A stretch of 64,000 bases of DNA from Bradyrhizobium ontarionense (GTDB lineage: Bacteria > Pseudomonadota > Alphaproteobacteria > Rhizobiales > Xanthobacteraceae): the NCBI RefSeq assembly GCF_021088345.1, contig NZ_CP088156.1, positions 2,046,001 through 2,110,000 on the forward strand, given 5' to 3'. The first letter of the stretch is position 1. Each line of letters opens with the position of its first letter. This document shows positions 62,521 through 64,000 of this stretch, piece after piece. The notes beneath the pieces are model-generated. The model saw nothing but the letters and a program-made list of their open reading frames with translations. It was not told where the DNA came from and searched no databases. A program made the position numbers and the translations under genes.

Positions 62521-62675
62521 GAATTCACGCCCTGGTTGCCACGCTACAAATACCGCAACGCGCGCCGCCATGGGTTAAGCGCGCGCATCAATCTGCGGGT
62601 AAGGCTAACGCACAGGCCATTCGCCGGGGTTAATGCCGCAAGCCGGGTTCGCGCGGGAGGGTTAATGCCGGATCA

Positions 62676-63374
62676 TCATCCGAGCGTTGTGACAAGGATG
62701 GCGCGCAGGCCGATCGCCATCGTGATCAGCCCGACGCCGCCCTGCAGGACCTGGTTGGCCATGGTGAGCCCGCGCGCGGAGATCGCGATCGGCACCGCGA
62801 TCAGGGTCGAGAGCGCGCCCATGCCGATCATGGAGCCGACGCCGAACAGCAGGATGTAGGCAAGGCCCGCGGCCGGCGTCGGAGCCTCGGCGACCGCCAG
62901 CACCAGCAGCGCCGCCGAGCCGGCCATCCCGTGCATCAGGCCGATGAGCAGGGTTCGCCAGCGAAACCGATGGGAATGATCGTGTGGCGCGCGACCATGC
63001 GGCATCCGTTCGCCGGCATGGCTGTGGGCATGAAAATGGGCGCTGCCGTCGCGGTGGCTATGGCGGTGGAAATGGATTCGGTCGCGCCACAGCCGCCACA
63101 GCACGTGCACGCCGAGCCCGACCAGCATGATGCCGACGGCGGTCTCCAGCCGGCGCGACAGCACCTCCGGGATGACATGGCCGAGCAGGAGCGCGGCGCC
63201 GGCAAAGGCGAACAGCGTCAGCGTATGACCGAGCCCCCAGGTGAGGCCGTGCTTGACGATGTCGGAGACGTCGCTGCGGCGGGCCGCAATGCTCGACACG
63301 GCCGCGATGTGGTCGGCCTCGAGCGCATGCTGCAAGCCCAACAGAAACCCCAGAGACAATATTGCCAGCATCAA
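62676..63374 (-). CDS. nickel/cobalt-type permease (HoxN/UreH-like)
   Basis: 232 residues, six predicted helices. The first helix carries GLQHALEADHIAAVSSI, the signature of NiCoT/UreH transporters (H-A-x-x-A-D-H-I). A cytoplasmic His-rich loop at about 97-135 (HFHRHSHRD, HFHAHSHAGE, HDHSH) fits metal relay. It probably imports Ni or Co, although no urease or hydrogenase genes are nearby. Confidence 0.83.
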   Translation of the reverse strand: MMLAILSLGFLLGLQHALEADHIAAVSSIAARRSDVSDIVKHGLTWGLGHTLTLFAFAGAALLLGHVIPEVLSRRLETAVGIMLVGLGVHVLWRLWRDRIHFHRHSHRDGSAHFHAHSHAGERMPHGRAPHDHSHRFRWRTLLIGLMHGMAGSAALLVLAVAEAPTPAAGLAYILLFGVGSMIGMGALSTLIAVPIAISARGLTMANQVLQGGVGLITMAIGLRAILVTTLG

Positions 63375-63548
63375 CCCCGCCTACCCTGTCTTCAGCCTAG
63401 CAGTCTTCCGGGACAGAGCAAGCCGCGGGCCAGCCGGCGCAGCATCCGCCTCGCCGGCCCGCATCACTCGTTCCAAAACATTCCGGCGAGCGGGGAACGA
63501 CAGGGCCAGCCTGCACTTAGCAGGTGGGGCGCAACGACGGAGTATTCC

Positions 63549-64000
63549 ATGACACGATTTGCAATTCTCGGGGCTGCAGTTCTCGCAACGGCGCTCGCCG
63601 GCCCTGCCATGGCGCGCGACATGCACCACCGGCACCACATGGGTCACCAGCATGAAGGAATGATGCAGCACGGGCACATGGACCGCCAGGGCGGGCCGAT
63701 GATGCAGCAGCGCTCCGACGCCGGCTGGAACACCGGTTGGAACAATAATGGCTGGGATCGACGCAACAGCGGCTTCTGGCCGGCGAACGTCGCAGCGGGC
63801 GCAGTCGGCGCCGCTGCCGGCATCGCCGGCGCGGCCATCGGCACGGCCGGCGCCATTGCCACGGCACCGTTCCGCACCGCGGACGCCTATGCCTATGATC
63901 CCGGTCCCTACCGCTACGAACAGCCCGGCTATGATCGCGGCCCGAACGGCTACTATGGCGACTGGAACAGCTACGCGACGCGCAACGGTCTGGTCTGCCG
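63549..64000 (+). CDS. exported His/Met/Gly-rich protein, 3' end beyond window
   Basis: 150 codons visible. The signal peptide runs to about residue 22 (GPAMARD), then a His/Met cluster (MHHRHHMGHQHEG), a GWNTGWNNNGWDRRN region, an Ala/Gly helix (about 76-105) and a YATRNGLVC motif at the window edge. GGAG precedes the ATG by 6 nt. It is divergent from the nickel-type permease, and metal binding in the periplasm is plausible. Confidence 0.65.
   Translation, partial: MTRFAILGAAVLATALAGPAMARDMHHRHHMGHQHEGMMQHGHMDRQGGPMMQQRSDAGWNTGWNNNGWDRRNSGFWPANVAAGAVGAAAGIAGAAIGTAGAIATAPFRTADAYAYDPGPYRYEQPGYDRGPNGYYGDWNSYATRNGLVC

Overview
The window is GC-rich chromosomal DNA that looks like Bradyrhizobium or a close relative in the Nitrobacteraceae (Alphaproteobacteria). 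This assignment is an inference. It rests on the nusG/secE/rplKA proteins, on secreted BA14K-like and Tyr/His-rich small proteins, on abundant CoA-dependent and ABC-transport catabolism, and on several families of dispersed palindromic repeats in the intergenic spaces. No phylogenetic test was possible.

Layout. 0.4-3.7 kb: a three-gene molybdenum oxidoreductase operon (2Fe-2S subunit, large Mo subunit, diheme cytochrome c). 4-8.5 kb: translation and transcription core (secE, nusG, rplK, rplA), with a DJ-1/PfpI gene and a ribbon-helix-helix gene between nusG and rplK, plus a 2-hydroxyacid dehydrogenase. 8.7-12.4 kb: a caspase-like protease fused to two IalB-type domains, an orphan branched-chain-type binding protein and tRNA-Trp. 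12.5-24 kb: hydrolases, two SDRs, a histidine phosphatase, and a fatty-acid/CoA block (aminoglycoside-phosphotransferase-like protein, acyl-CoA dehydrogenase, TetR regulator, CoA-transferase). 24.4-30.6 kb: a Ser-rich protein, an NrtR-like Nudix regulator divergent from an SPFH/NAD-kinase-like pair, a GH13 enzyme and CsaA. 31.1-32.4 kb: a complete IS481-family element with a 4-bp target duplication. 33-44.4 kb: an ankyrin protein, a dipeptide-type ABC transporter, and an N-carbamoyl-D-amino-acid hydrolase, aldehyde dehydrogenase and hydroxyisobutyrate-dehydrogenase-like cluster next to a divergent LysR regulator.

44.85-48.44 kb is a small decayed integrative element in tRNA-Gly(UCC), bounded by a 46-bp direct repeat of the tRNA 3' half. 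It carries a zinc-ribbon/GNAT fusion, a double zinc-ribbon protein, and terminase and integrase remnants. Beside it lies a short, terminated transcription unit. That unit has a 14-codon ORF behind a Shine-Dalgarno fully complementary to the 16S rRNA 3' end.

50.8-59.4 kb is the most unusual protein-coding region. A TIR-domain gene is followed 2 nt later by a deviant-Walker-A (KGGTGR) ATPase that also carries two membrane helices and a second TIR domain. The pair is flanked by three membrane acyltransferase-3/SGNH proteins, two of them tandem paralogues. It is a candidate NAD-consuming immune or signalling system. The end of the window holds a YefM/YoeB-type toxin-antitoxin pair, tRNA-Tyr, an RlmB-type rRNA methyltransferase, small secreted proteins and a nickel/cobalt-type permease.

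Intergenic DNA contains at least six repeat families. One, about 380 bp long with two copies, has long-range stems including a compensatory base change, so it may be a structured RNA.
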